Assembly: GCA_039704465.1 (NCBI GenBank)
Contig: JASFAU010000002.1
Coordinates: forward strand, 930,001-994,000
Source of the DNA: Plasmodiophora brassicae
Taxonomy: Eukaryota > Endomyxa > Phytomyxea > Plasmodiophorida > Plasmodiophoridae
Direction: 5' to 3'
DNA length: 64,000 bases
Of the stretch, positions 1 through 10,645 are shown in pieces (position 1 is the stretch's first letter; each line of letters begins with the position of its first letter). The translations under genes and the position numbers were made by a program. The notes below the pieces were generated by a model. The model was given only the letters and a program-made list of their open reading frames with translations, did not search any database and was not told where the DNA came from.

Positions 1-1
1 C

Positions 2-405
2 CTGGACTGGATCACCAATGCCAAGGCGCTGCAGTACATTAAGAACCTGAAGAAGAAGCCGTCCATGCCGTTCGAGCGGGTATATCCCAAGGCGCCGCCT
101 CAGGGTGAGATCGGCCGGCCTTCCATGTTTATTCGTCGGAGCGACTCACTGCCACCATGCTGACAACAGCAATCGACCTGCTATCCAAGATGTTGGTGTT
201 CAACCCAGCGAATCGGATCTCCGTTGAGGACGCGCTGGCGCACCCGTACTTGAAGGCGCTGCACAACCCCAAAGACGAGCCCATTTGCCCCACGACGTTC
301 GACTTTGAATTCGAGAAGCAGGCCAACACGAAGGTTGGCATCCAGAAGCTAATGTTTGAGGAAATCGAGAAATTCAGGCCCGGTGTCGTCAACCCGATCC
401 TGTGA
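2..405 (+). CDS. MAP kinase (ERK type), C-terminal part, 5' truncated by window edge
   Basis: Serine/threonine kinase of the MAPK family, seen only from the C-lobe onward. The first exon reads in frame from base 2 and contains a Lys-rich stretch followed by VYPKAPPQ. A 65-nt GT-AG intron at 105-169 (phase 1) joins it to AIDLLSKMLVFNPANRIS, the hallmark of the MAPK C-lobe. HPYLKALHNPKDEP and a common-docking-like tail follow, ending with stop 403-405. Splicing restores an unbroken frame and the family spacing. The activation loop and kinase motifs lie outside the window, so the subfamily (ERK1/2 versus plant-type) is not resolved. The 3' end faces a gene on the minus strand 131 bp away. Confidence 0.88.
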
Positions 406-536
406 GACGCGGTCATGCGCGCGTCAACAAACACGAACGCACCGCCCAGTGATGACGGCAATACACGTATGCAAACTCCCATTCCGGAGAACGTGTATAA
501 ACAATGGACTTGTACGGACGAGGTCACGGCCTGAGC

Positions 537-1184
537 TCAGGCATCGGAGCGAGCGCCGCGTTGTGTCTCGATGGCCTGAAGTCTAGCGGGCCCGGGAATG
601 ATCTCCACGAGGTCGCATATGACGAATCCGTCGGCGGTCACGAGGCGGTTCACACGACCGTACACGAATTCGTCGTCGTCGTCCTTGGTCAGGCCTAGCA
701 TGGAGTCGATAAGCGGGTCGCGACGACACTGCAGATAGTCGTGCGGGTCGCTGTGCTGGTCAATGCCAAACTCGATGAGCATAGTCCCAAGCGGGGCCGC
801 ACCTTCGATTATTCTGCACGCACCGTTTAATACAGATCAGCTGGCAGTGTTGGACGCGACCGACCTGTCGTGTAGGTCTTCCGGCAGTGAATCCAGGTGG
901 ATCACGACGGATGACAGCTCGACGGGGATGCCATCACATTCCAGTGTTATAACCCGGCTGAGCTTGTAATCCTGCAGCGACAAACGTTTGGCGTGAACAT
1001 GAAGAGTGGCCGGCGCGCCAACGAACGCCTCCAGCATCGGCGTCATGTTGCGTCGGTGGTGGAGCAGTTGCCGGCAGGGTTCCGGCAGTGCCTCCGGTCC
1101 GACAATCGTGACGGGCGGGGCCGGCTCCAGGCCCCGCTCGGCGTACACGTCCTGAAACCGGCCCATAACCGACACGGCCGCCAT
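537..1184 (-). CDS. Chorismate-lyase-like (UbiC/UTRA fold) protein
   Basis: Two exons joined by a 51-nt intron (814-864). Joined across it, the frame reads DLHDR-IIEGAAPLGTMLIEFG, the R..(I/L)..G..PLGT(I/M)L..(F/H)G motif of the chorismate pyruvate-lyase family. Upstream lie a GAP segment (LEAFVGAP), a core strand (ITLECDGIPVE) and SSVVIHLDSLP. Downstream a short exon carries VNRLVTADGFVICDLVEIIPG, matching the C-terminal strand of these proteins. The start chosen is the first ATG in frame (1182-1184, MAAVSVMGRF); the frame is open further upstream. UbiC makes 4-hydroxybenzoate from chorismate in bacteria. The function here is inferred from fold only, because some relatives have no known substrate. 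Confidence 0.55.
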
Positions 1185-1487
1185 CACGTTACACTTATTA
1201 TGCCACACGCGCACCCCGATCCGACCCCAGCGCCCACCACGTCACTCCCGTTCCCGCCGCCGCCGCATGCATTGATGCCTAATCGGGCGCATCCGCGGAC
1301 ACCACCCTACCGCCGGCAAGTGCACGCCGCCAACAGGAGGAACTCCGTAGGCGCGAGTGCACACGCCCCCCGAGACGTCTCCCCGGAGGGCGACGTCGTC
1401 CCGCGCGCGCCAAACAGTCTGCACTGCCGTATAGGAGCTGCAGCCGGCGCGGATGGCCGGAGCCAAACTGCGTCGGAGGTCGGCGTG

Positions 1488-1778
1488 ATGGACGACGAAA
1501 ATACGGCGCCCTGCGATCTGGATGGCGTCGACTACGTGCTGGTCGGTGCGGCCGCACCGCCCAGCGTCGTCGTGACAGGGCAGCAGGGCAAGCGAGGCAG
1601 CTGCAGAACGCGATGGGCGCGGACGCGGGCCTGGTTCTGCGCGGCGCTCGGTGATGATTTCCCGGGCGGTCCGATTCCGTTTGCCGCCGTCGCATGCGCC
1701 GCCGTCGTTGGCGCCCTGATGTTGGTCGGCTCCACGCTCCTGGTCGACGCGTACCGCGATCGGCAATATGCCACGTAG
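1488..1778 (+). CDS. Small hypothetical tail-anchored membrane protein
   Basis: A 96-residue frame starting at ATG 1488 (MDDENTAPCDLDGVDYVLVG). It has an acidic N-terminus, a basic middle (RTRWARTRAWF) and one hydrophobic segment near the C-terminus (about residues 66-88, rich in A/V/L), then LLVDAYRDRQYAT and stop. That is the layout of a tail-anchored protein. The frame is open upstream to 993, so the start could be earlier. No family was recognised. It is transcribed toward the 3' end of the minus-strand gene at 1853. Confidence 0.4.
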   Translation: MDDENTAPCDLDGVDYVLVGAAAPPSVVVTGQQGKRGSCRTRWARTRAWFCAALGDDFPGGPIPFAAVACAAVVGALMLVGSTLLVDAYRDRQYAT

Positions 1779-1852
1779 TGACCGTTTGTCTGTACATACA
1801 TAATATTGTGCATTGGGTTGGGCCGTGCCCCCTGAATGCTGCCGGGCTCGAG

Positions 1853-2719
1853 TCATGGCGCCTTGATGCGCTTGGAGACACGGCGAGGGCCGAAGCGGCT
1901 GCACCCGCGCCCTTGGTCAGTATCAAATGGGCACATCTGCGGCAGCATGGGCGTACTGACTCGAACGTTACGTGCCGGCGCTGATCGGGGTAACGAAACG
2001 GATGAAAGCCGGGCATCGGCGCCGTCATCGAGCTCGATGCCGCCTGTTGTTTCGCGTCGATGCGGAAGGAATCCGTGTACTCGGACAGAGGCTCCCAGGT
2101 CAGGCCGTATTCCTTCAACCAGGTCGGTCGTGGCGTTCGCCCTGTCACGGGTACGACGTGAGAAGGCCACTAGCGCCGAGTGATGCGAAACCATGCGGCC
2201 ACTGACCGGCAGGGTCAACGACGGGCCTTGACGGTCGCTGCCGGGAACGGGCGTCTTGTTCGCGAGGATAGGGCTGACGCACCGCTGTAAATCTGTCCAG
2301 AGCACGTCAGTGACATCGTGTTCCCAGTTGCACCGATCGCCCCGACATGAATGGTTGGTTGACAGAGCGGAATGGGCCTGGGATTCGCCCCGGCAGGTTG
2401 ATGTCAGTGGTTCGCTCACAGAACTGGACGTCGCGACAGTTGTCCGTGTGATGGAACAGCGACAACGTGAGCAACTTGCCAGTTAGCTCGTTGTCGTCGA
2501 TGTCGTCATCTTCCAGTTTGGCTAACCACTGACGTTAGGAAGTCGGCCCTTGGAGCTGCTGGGCGAATGGCCCAAACCTTGGCGCTGTCTGGGTGATCGT
2601 GGCAGTCGCACACGTGTGTTCCTGCCAACAAAGTCGGTGACGGCTGCCGGGCGGTCCGGCCTGGAGACCGCCTCGCTAACGATTGCGTCGACCAGACTGG
2701 CACTGCTGCCAGATATGAA
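1853..2719 (-). CDS. Unrecognised spliced gene, 5' end unresolved
   Basis: Several exons with strong coding bias can be joined. About 2719-2590 encodes SGSSASLVDAIVSEAVS. A 56-nt intron (AAG|gttt...ggttag) leads to AKLEDDDIDDNELTGKLLTL. A short intron leads to CVSPILANKTPVPGSD, a 58-nt intron leads to EYGLTWEPLSEYTDSFRID, and a last exon ends KRIKAP-stop at 1853. Third positions are roughly 75-80% G/C in the best exon. No domain was recognised. SEYTDSF faintly resembles short motifs of axonemal microtubule-binding proteins, which is only a guess. The true start and the exact splice sites of introns 2 and 4 are uncertain. Confidence 0.42.
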
Positions 2720-2942
2720 TTCACACGTGCATGGATGATATCAGGGTGCCATGCTCACCTCATTGCCTAGGCGACACGGCCAACGATGCCTCGAGCAGGC
2801 GACTGTTGAGGCCTAGCCTGGACCGACTTGGGAAGACACCAGTTTCCATTGCTTCAGGTCACAGGAAGCTACTCGTTCGCTGAAGGCGCAACACGCGCGT
2901 AAAAGAAGCAGAGGAATAAATTAACATTGGGAAGTCGCACAG

Positions 2943-3092
2943 CTAGTTGTCCTTGTCGGCGAATATCGCCACGCAGGATAACCCGACCAGCAGTACTCCC
3001 ATGACGGCCAGCTCGAAGGCGATCCCATATCGCGTCTGTCGCCTCGCATACGCCTTCCGTTGTTCCTGTGCACGGAAATTATCGAAGAACAT
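2943..3092 (-). CDS. 49-residue single-pass membrane microprotein
   Basis: A short frame from ATG (3090-3092) reads MFFDNFRAQEQRKAYARRQT, then one hydrophobic helix (about residues 23-44, GIAFELAVMGVLLVGLSCVAIF) and a charged end, ADKDN. A basic stretch before the helix and a short acidic tail fit a type II or mitochondrial/ER single-pass protein. Third positions are G/C-rich. There is no detectable intron. It lies only 83 bp downstream of the last exon of the SPX-EXS gene on the same strand. It could also be the last exon of a longer gene. Family not recognised. Confidence 0.45.
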   Translation of the reverse strand: MFFDNFRAQEQRKAYARRQTRYGIAFELAVMGVLLVGLSCVAIFADKDN

Positions 3093-3175
3093 CGGCACCG
3101 GTGCATCGTGTTGTCGAAAATCGTCGACATTGCCGAGGTGTTCCTAGGCATTGCAGACGTCAGACCCCCCACCTG

Positions 3176-5299
3176 TCACGTCTGCACGCTAATTACGTTC
3201 TCAACTCGAAACAGGGCCCACATACATCGCCGGAAAACCTAATATACACTCAACTGCCATGTTCGAATCTGAACGAGGAGCAACGTACTTCGAGAAGCAT
3301 TAGCAACGGCGCTATTACCATTTGGTATGCATCAGATTCCGTCAAGATACAGAAGAGCGGGTTTCTAGATGATGGGATCAAGCTGGCAGTCCAGAGGAAA
3401 CGCAATACGAAGTTGAACAAGACGGCCATGGCATAATACTCGGCTTTGTTGTAGAGGCGACGCTTACGTAGCCCCACGCTACACGTGGAAACGTCGAACT
3501 CGAACATTGACCAATCCACTAAAACATCCCAGATAAAGGTGAACATGGTACTGGCCAGGAAACTGATCAGCCAGATGATGCGAAACGTGGTCCACTCCTT
3601 GCCTTGACCGACAGTGTAACTGGAGTGGAACACGCCAAGTAGAATCACGGAGTGAGCGATAAGGTACTTGCAGGCGTTCGGCAGATTCGGGAAGCGCTGT
3701 GACGTTTCAAAGTACCTGCGAAGACATTGCATGAAACGCCAGTACAGTGGAAGTGCAGACATCAACGGAACAGTCACATTGGACATTCGCGAACATCTTG
3801 CAACTCGGTCGTCAAGGTCGAGCGCCAAATTGGCGGTCAGACATAGGGACGTCGAGAAATCGATTGCAAGCTTGAAGGTCGACGTCAAGAAGTCGGCGAT
3901 GAAGAATGCAGAGAAGCTCGTGCGCGAGAAAGGAGATGATACGATCTGGCCGAGGTTGTACAGGAGGTATTGCCGAGATTTCCAGTGCCGCGATATGACA
4001 CGAATCGGAAGGACAAACCGGACCATCACCCAAATGACCAAGGCACTAGGGATCATATCAATCGACAGCAGATCGCCGGTCTTCAACGGCCAAAGCAGCG
4101 CTAAAGAAAATATGAGGAGATTGGCGAGCACACCAATGGTCAGGTTTGCTGAGTCGTTAAAGATCTATTCAGTGACAATGTTAGCGAAACGCAGCACCCC
4201 AACGTAACACATTAGCACCTGAAAGTAAGACAATCTGGATTCAGGATCCATTTGAAATATGTACAAGAAATTCACTCGGAACTTTGTGAAGACGAGGATG
4301 ACAATACCCCATAACCACCTGCAACGACAATAATGAGATAGCACATTTCACATTGAGAGACGCTATCGTAGCAAGCGTACATGAGCCCACAAAGGACGAG
4401 TGTGCATCGGTAGACCGGCGTGTATGCGCGGACGTAGCCCTGTAAGTCGTCTGGAACCTCCAGGCTCGTCAAATTGACCATGACCAGAATCCAGATAACC
4501 AGGGTGACACAGATGCCAGTTTTGACGCCCAACCGGAACGCATCTCGGCGCTCGAAATCTGGGCCAGTCATCCGATGCAGGAGAGCAATCTTGGCCGCCG
4601 TCTCGTCTCCAGATTCAAAATGCATCGCATACTCGCGGACAACTCGGTTAATCTGTTGCACGAGTCCCTTGTTTCTGAAGACGGCACGAGACCGGAGGCC
4701 CGCTATCTGTGCCGATACATGGCTTCCTGTCACCTTGTCGAACTTCTTCGTGATTTTTCGCCTACAGTGTACGATTGTCGATGCATGACCACGGGCAAAG
4801 GTGATGACACCTACACAGCCTGGAAGTTCAGCAAGGCGAAGTTCAGGACCATGTTCAGACGCCGGAAACACTGGACAAATTCGGATCTGAGCGCGCTGGA
4901 CGTGTCCGGGTTGTCGGTCGAATCGGCGATCTGGCAGCACCTTTCGAGACGGTTCTCTACGCCAGCAAGCATGAGACCATACGCATTGTCGACCTTGTCG
5001 ATCTGCGCCGACAATTCGCCCAGCCACCTCTGCTGGGCAGGGTCGTCATCGGCGTCCGACGTAGCGAGCAGTCCAGTCGTCTCATCTTCCGCGATGGACA
5101 CCGACCCTCTGGTGAGGAACCGCTCTCTCATAACGTCCATGTTGTCCTCCGCGTCGGCGTGGACATGGTCGACATCGTCGTCGTAGTCGTGATCCTCGCC
5201 GGTGCCACCCGGCATCGTCTTCTTCAGCAGATCGTAATCGAGATAGTCGTCTCGCCACTCCTCGATCAGCTGCGCTTTCATCAACACGCCGAACCGCAT
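3176..5299 (-). CDS. SPX-EXS phosphate exporter/sensor (XPR1/PHO1/SYG1 family)
   Basis: The N-terminal SPX domain starts at ATG 5297-5299 (MRFGVLMKAQLIEEWRDDYL). A 71-nt intron (4746-4816) joins LNFALLNFQA to KKFDKVTG, which restores the SPX lysine helix at the family's exact spacing. Transmembrane segments follow. A 62-nt intron then leads to WLWGIVILVFTKFRVN, and a further exon leads into the EXS domain, with LPLYWRFMQCLRRYFET, FIWDVLVDWSMF and YNKAEYYAMAVLFNFVLRFLWT. A 50-nt intron (3239-3288, gtacgt donor) gives the canonical end EVFRRCMWALFRVEN and stop at 3176. SPX domains bind inositol pyrophosphates and EXS domains export phosphate; the role here is inferred from family. Confidence 0.92.
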
Positions 5300-5481
5300 G
5301 GCGGCGGACGGTGACGATCAGCGAATGGTCGTGGCCACCTCCGGACTTCGACTGCCAACCGGCCAACCACCCGTACTGCCGAAACCTGTCTTCTACACAG
5401 ATCCAATTTGTCGTAACGGTAACGGGGAAGCAAGCAAACTGTATTTGGTGTAGTTGGAACAGGGAACATACGGTCGTGATA

Positions 5482-6323
5482 TTAGACCTGGTCGACAAAC
5501 GGCTGGGGCCTTGAACGCGTCATGGCGATGTTCCAGTGCTGGGCGTTTTCGACCATAAGCATGAAGGCGATGCCGGCCAGGAAGTACTGTCCATAGGTGG
5601 CGCCGTACAGAGCGACGGCGCATGCTAGGACGAAGCCGACGGAGTGTACGATCACGGATGCACGGGTCTCGCTCTGGACGCAGCGACGAACAGCGATGTC
5701 GAACAGCTGGCCACCGTCCAGCGAGTAGATCGGCAGGCAGAGGTTGGCCAGGTTCAACCAGATTGACCACCGCATCACTTTGAACATCAGATCGGTATAC
5801 TGGTTGAAGGTTGCTGGTGACGAATTGTTCACCAATGCCAGCTGACCGATGTAGAATAGCAGCCCCACAATGATACCGGTCCCTCCACCTATTCATTCAC
5901 AGCAAATAAGAAACATATAATTATAACGAAAACCGATATATGCCGAACCTGCAACCAGAATAAGGGCATGTTGGGTTGGTGATTGTGCACCTTCGTGTTT
6001 ACAGAACCCAGACAGGAGGCTCAGATGAACGGCGGGCTTCAGTGTAAAACGTTTCGCCATCAGTGCATGCCCAAATTCCTATACTCAACAGCTCCATTAC
6101 CTAACACAGATCGGGCAGTCCAACCAGCATAACTCACGTGAACCAAGAAGAAAAGTGCAATCAGGGCGGCGTACTCGAGACCCAAAGCAGCATCCTTCGA
6201 CTGGATCGCAACAGAGATAAAGCTGACAGCGAGCAGACCCACGAACCCAACATCGACAGTTATATCGACGTCGAATATGGAACACAGGCGGATTGGTCGC
6301 CCGATTGTCTGCGTCAACGACAT
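5482..6323 (-). CDS. M50 (site-2-protease-like) zinc metalloprotease
   Basis: Small intramembrane protease of about 250 residues in three exons. Exon 1 begins MSLTQTIGRPIRLCSIF and ends in a hydrophobic helix with FFLVH. A 59-nt intron (6079-6137, gtgagt donor) falls directly after that His. The join gives H-EFGHALMAKRF, the HExxH zinc site. A 114-nt intron (5889-6002) joins LLSGFC to GGTGIIVGLLFYIG. The last exon has LCLPIYSLDGGQLF, the second zinc ligand motif (N/D..LP..pLDGG). Its C-terminal membrane helices end at 5482. Members cleave transmembrane substrates. A decayed copy lies immediately upstream (about 6640-7070). Confidence 0.85.
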
Positions 6324-6639
6324 CGTCAACGGGCGTACCGAATTCCGAAAGAGGCCGACCCTAAATATAGCGTGGCAGTGTCACGCACGGGCACGGCCCG
6401 TGGGGTCGCGGAACTCGTGTGTAAGTAGCTACGCTGACAGTACCATACCGGAATTAAATCGGATCTGCTCCACGAAAGCAGTTCATTGTGGTGTTATACT
6501 TGTGTGATAGAGGATTGAACCCTGGAGCGCCTAGCGCTGCTAGGCGTGAGAGTACGCGTGTCGCTCTACCAAGCGATTCCGACAAATTGTTCAGGATCGT
6601 GCATGCACGCATCATAGCCAGCATCGCATGCGTGTAACG

Positions 6640-7070
6640 GCTGGTGGCTACTGACGAAGAAGATTTCGTAAGCAGATCCTCCACCTGTGAGCACGCAGCG
6701 ATTGACGACCCGTTCAGTAGAAGATCACAGGTATCTGCCAAACCTGCAGTTAGAATGAGAGCACATTGGGCGGGTCGATCTTGTTCGAATACCTCCAGAC
6801 ATGAGGTCAGAGTGGACGGCAGACGTCATCGTAAACAGTTTCGCCTCGTGCGTACGTTCAAGTACCTACAATCAATTACACAGTTAAATTTAAGGTCGCT
6901 TCGGATGCTTGCGTAATCACCACGGCACGCTCGAGGTCCATAGCAGCATCTCGCTAAACGAACACGGTATCGAGTAGACCCACAAAACCGTCGTCGACAG
7001 TAAACAGTGTTCGATACGGAGCACGGTCGCAATGACCGTCCAATCATCTGCGACAGCGACACAGCTAGCG
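6640..7070 (-). pseudogene. Decayed tandem copy of the M50 metalloprotease (exons 1-2 region)
   Basis: Read on the minus strand, 7062 downward gives MSLSQMIGRSLRPCSV, against MSLTQTIGRPIRLCSI in the intact gene. At DNA level, about 6738-6850 matches about 5938-6065, including the block that holds exon 2 and its flanking introns, and 6910-7060 matches 6160-6323. Most differences are transitions. The start codon is GTG instead of ATG, the frame is lost within exon 1, and the exon-2 segment that should encode EFGHALMAKR carries a deletion, so the zinc motif is gone. I see no convincing match to exon 3. This is a dead duplicate in the same orientation, directly 5' of the working gene. Confidence 0.75.
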
Positions 7071-7247
7071 TCCCACGAAGACCATGCTCGCGGTTTGCGC
7101 CCGATACGCAGCGTCAACGCTATCGCTTCCTTCTACTCCGAAACGAATACACAGGCCTGACAATGGTCCATGAACGTCTAACTTGAATGGTTGTATGGAC
7201 TCGGGCAGAGAAAATAGCATTGGGTGTACAGGAGCTATCACATGCGG

Positions 7248-8375
7248 TTATGATGCCAGCTGGTCACCCGCCTGAACCTTTGCTGGGCCAGTCGACTCTG
7301 CCGCTGACGCGGGGCGCGGACGACGTGGAGGACGTCGCCCCTGACGACCCTGTTGCTGATCCTGCTGTACAGAAGCGCCGCCGTCATTTGCCGAGGCCTG
7401 GTTCTGATTAGGACGACGACGGCCCCGCCCACCACGGCGCCGATTCTCATTGTTCGAAGACGGTTGTTGAGGTCCGCCAGCACCGGCCTGCTGCTGCTGC
7501 CTCGTGCGGTTCGGGTTGCCGTCACCATCTCTGCCGTCGCCGCCTCCACGACGACGATTACGGCCGTTGCGATGGTACCGGGAACCACTGTACCCTGCAG
7601 CAATCGTGCCGAACGTTTCCTCATTGCGACCTCTGCGATTTTCATCAGGTCGTGCACGCTCGTCACGATCCAGGGATATGTCATCGAAGAACGATGATGA
7701 CTTGTCGTACTTCTTCGTCATCGCGATGTCAGATGTTCTTGCAGGAGACGCAGCAGGTGCCAATGTGTCATCGTCGGCCTTGTGATCATCAGCGGGCGGC
7801 GTCGGGCTTTGGAGTGCCTTCACGAACGATGCCTTGTCGAATCGGGCGTTCGAGGACTGTATGTCGAACTCAACACCTGATAAATCTGCGCTTGCATTCG
7901 GGGCCGACTGATTCTTGAAGCGATGCGACTGCAGATACGACACCGTCCCTGGACCCGAATACGTCTGATCATGCGAGCCGGTGTCGATATTCATACGTTG
8001 CATTTGCGAGACCAAGGATTGGTTCGGCGCCGCCATGGGCTGGGCTGGCGGTGGTACGCCTGACGTAGATGACGCCACCGGTGGCGACGGCGCCGCTGTT
8101 CCGACAATGGCGGGATCATCAGGAGGAGCCTGATCGTCTTGCTGTTCACATACGACAAGGTTCTTGATGTCTGCACCCTTGAATATGATGAACTGGTAGA
8201 CGGTAGGGGCCGGCGGCACTGCTTCGGGTCGACGGCCTTCGGTGCCGAAACAACGCACGTTCGACAGGGCGACCGTCGAGTTGACAGGGTCGATTGTGAA
8301 CAGCGTACCCTCGTAGCGTATGTCAGACTTGGATATCAGGCTGATACGCGACCCGATAAACGGTAGGGCAGCCAT
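7248..8375 (-). CDS. LSM14: LSM14/Scd6/RAP55-type P-body protein
   Basis: Intronless, about 375 residues. The LSM14-type Lsm domain begins at ATG 8373-8375: [20 protein letters not shown], then [20 protein letters not shown]. The FDF box follows ([14 protein letters not shown]), then an FFD box ([14 protein letters not shown]) and a TFG box ([12 protein letters not shown]). These are the binding sites for Dhh1/DDX6 and Edc3-competing partners. The C-terminus is rich in RGG, Gln and Asn, as expected for an RNA-binding, condensate-forming tail. Family members repress translation and promote decapping in P-bodies. The frame is open upstream of this ATG, but the Lsm domain fixes the start. Confidence 0.93.
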   Translation of the reverse strand: MAALPFIGSRISLISKSDIRYEGTLFTIDPVNSTVALSNVRCFGTEGRRPEAVPPAPTVYQFIIFKGADIKNLVVCEQQDDQAPPDDPAIVGTAAPSPPVASSTSGVPPPAQPMAAPNQSLVSQMQRMNIDTGSHDQTYSGPGTVSYLQSHRFKNQSAPNASADLSGVEFDIQSSNARFDKASFVKALQSPTPPADDHKADDDTLAPAASPARTSDIAMTKKYDKSSSFFDDISLDRDERARPDENRRGRNEETFGTIAAGYSGSRYHRNGRNRRRGGGDGRDGDGNPNRTRQQQQAGAGGPQQPSSNNENRRRGGRGRRRPNQNQASANDGGASVQQDQQQGRQGRRPPRRPRPASAAESTGPAKVQAGDQLAS

Positions 8376-8948
8376 GGTGACGACCAGCGGCTTCGACGCC
8401 GGATGGCCAACTGCAACTGAGAGTCCGCGCACTACGTGACCAGTGCCTACTACTGATGACTGGGGTGCGCCGGTCGTTGAGAAACCTCACCTATACAGGA
8501 TCTCAGCTACCTAGGCTAACTCTGCGAAATGGGCCTGGGCATCAGGAGGTGCGGGTTACAGATTGAGTTTCGTCTCGAAAGCAGGCATTGTCAACGATGT
8601 ACATTAGTACTACAGGTTCGTAAACACGTCAAATTAACTCTGCGTCTCCTTCGTACGTTGCAGCGTTATGCATGTAGTGCCGGTACAGACTCGGATATTG
8701 GCAGAGCGATGTCCTGTTAGGTACCGCCTGGCCTGCTGTGGATGATACTCAACTGACGGCCCCGCCCGCCCTCTCCCGTACTTGAAACAATTTATCCACA
8801 CCACGCAACGCCTCGAGACAATATCGTTTTCGCAGCTCCAGGACAGGAACATAGCTGAAGCACCGCAAACAACCGACAGACGGTTCGTAATCATGATAAA
8901 GTACTTGCAAAATCGTTAATCATGTATATAGCACCTGGGCATTACTGG
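8376..8948. other. Intergenic region between LSM14 and Qc-SNARE genes
   Basis: About 570 bp with no frame showing coding bias or a recognisable domain. It is A/T-richer than its neighbours, especially at 8900-9050. It probably holds the LSM14 promoter and the 3' region of the SNARE gene. I see no repeat or RNA gene in it. Confidence 0.5.
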
Positions 8949-9506
8949 TCATACCGTATTCTCTCCAAATGCAACGTGTTGCCTTACAAGGAATATTAGA
9001 AACAATAGGATGACGCTCAGAAAGATGATGATTTTTAATCTGCTGAACCCTGACGCTCGCTTCAGTGCCTCATGTGCGAACGTTCCCATAATCCGATCCC
9101 GTACCTGACTTCTGAATGAGCTTGTTCAACTTCCGAGTCACGATATCTACTCGCACCTGCGCCTCGGCAGCGTCAGCATTAAGGTCCTCCACCATTCTAG
9201 GACGATGCGGTCAGAAATCACTTGACATGGAAAGACAACTCAGACTCACGCGTTCTGATCGACTAGTTCCGTGTTGATTTGTTGACCCATTATACCGAGC
9301 TTCCTGACGGTTCCAACCATGTCGCCAAGCGCTTCCTCCATCATCTCGTGACGCTCCATCTCCATCACGTCGTCTCTCTCTATCGGCACGGCAATGTACC
9401 CTTGGGTCGGCTTGGGTCGCGGCGGCGACTCCGATCGACGCTGCCATCCCTTGGATGCTGCCAGGACGCGACGTGAACCCGTCGGCACATACTGGTTAAA
9501 CGCCAT
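8949..9506 (-). CDS. Qc-SNARE, syntaxin-like
   Basis: Three exons. Exon 1 (from ATG 9506) gives MAFNQYVPTGSRRVL and the start of the SNARE helix, LGDMVGTVRKLGIMGQQIN. A 53-nt intron with a gtgagt donor joins ELVDQN to AMVEDLNADAAEAQV, keeping the central Q layer (DQN). A 55-nt intron then gives a C-terminal anchor, FSRLKIIIFLSVILLFLIF, ending at 8949. The whole protein is about 160 residues, with almost no N-terminal domain, like Use1/Bet1-type or syntaxin-8-like Qc proteins. It should sit on an endomembrane and act in vesicle fusion; which compartment is unknown. A longer Qc-SNARE lies at 23959-24919. Confidence 0.87.
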
Positions 9507-9716
9507 GCCTGTCGCCGACCCGTTAACAGTCGGGCTTCGACCTCATTTCCGAGGCGACGCAAACTGCCGCGCAACGCCAAAACGCCGCCTGCTGGCCGTG
9601 CTACTGCTACTGCTCGTGACGCTGACAACCGTCAAGCCGACACTGTTGCCTGAGCGGCCAATACAACACCATGTGCAACTGTATTGAAGACGTAACCAGC
9701 GTTGCGCTTGCGAAAC

Positions 9717-10437
9717 TCAGCGGGAACGGGTCAACTTTTGCGTGACTGGAATCATGAACGAGCAGATCGTGCTGTACAAGTGCTCCCAGGCTGCAGGACC
9801 ACCAACATGCATTGAATAATTGAAGGACTGGAACACTATAGGTCGTACTGGATACCTTCGCATACATCAGAGGTGAAGTCTTCCGCCAGTCCTGCTTTGA
9901 CCATGGCCAGCAGCGCCTGGCCAAACGGGTCGTAATGTTCCTATTGGGGGCAAGTGTTGAGATTCAGATGAGCAGCACCTGAGCTGGGCATCGGGGGTTA
10001 CCGGCTGGATGCCGTGCGGATGGTGGACCTCGGCCAACCTGGTTAGAATTTCGCTGATGGCCGCTGCGTCCTTTCCCAACAGATCGACTAGATTGTTTAA
10101 CGCAGTCGTTAGCCTTCGCCCCTGCATGACCAGGTCGCATTGGAAAAGGGCTTCCACTTCGGGAGCATTCTTGAAGAGAATCTCAAAGAACCTACATCAG
10201 GAAGCACATATAAGCCTCATGAATATTAATTGTGAGGCTATAGTACATGACGGCCAGCAGATCCATTGCATCCTGCACACTCGGGTTCGACCCCAGACGA
10301 TCGCGTTCACCTTTGCCCTGACCGCTTTTCAACGTCAGCCAGGTCTTCCGCACGATGTCAATGCGCTCTTCCGTCAGGTTTGGCGACGCCGGGCAGGATG
10401 GTGGAAGATACTGCTGCCAAGAAGATGCCGCTGCCAT
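9717..10437 (-). CDS. Globin, copy A of a tandem pair
   Basis: Four exons. The start is ATG 10435-10437 (MAAASSWQQYLPPSC). Helix A/B is NLTEERIDIVRKTWLTLKSG. A 55-nt intron (phase 2) precedes FFEILFKNAPEVEALF. The E helix is LVMQGRRLTTALNNL, with Gln at the likely distal E7 site. The F helix is ILTRLAEVHHPHGI, which carries the proximal His. Another intron leads to EHYDPFGQALLAMVKAGL, and the last exon has AWEHLYSTICSFMIPV, stop 9717. This is a single-domain three-over-three globin of neuroglobin/flavohaemoglobin-like type. Function is unknown; NO detoxification or O2 sensing are possibilities. Introns sit at the same places as in copy B. Confidence 0.85.
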
Positions 10438-10645
10438 GGCCCCACGCTGACACAAATTGGCACCGAGCTGTCGATCGGCCAATCTATCACAAACCTTGTG
10501 AATATGGATGTGTGCTGAAGTACCGTAATTCACATGAACTGCGGCCACACGGCGGGACGGAGCCGTTCACATGATTTATGGTGATTCATATCCGTAGAGT
10601 CGTTCGTATGAGCGTTCGGACTGTATCGTCCTCGTTTCGAAACGC

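Noticed and set aside
6508..6590. tRNA-like element on the minus strand (B-box GGGTTCAATCC, GGTAGAGC, a CCTAG...CTAGG arm like a class II variable arm)
   Set aside because: The A-box/D-loop is shortened and no acceptor stem forms between the flanks. At best a tRNA relic next to the M50 pseudogene.
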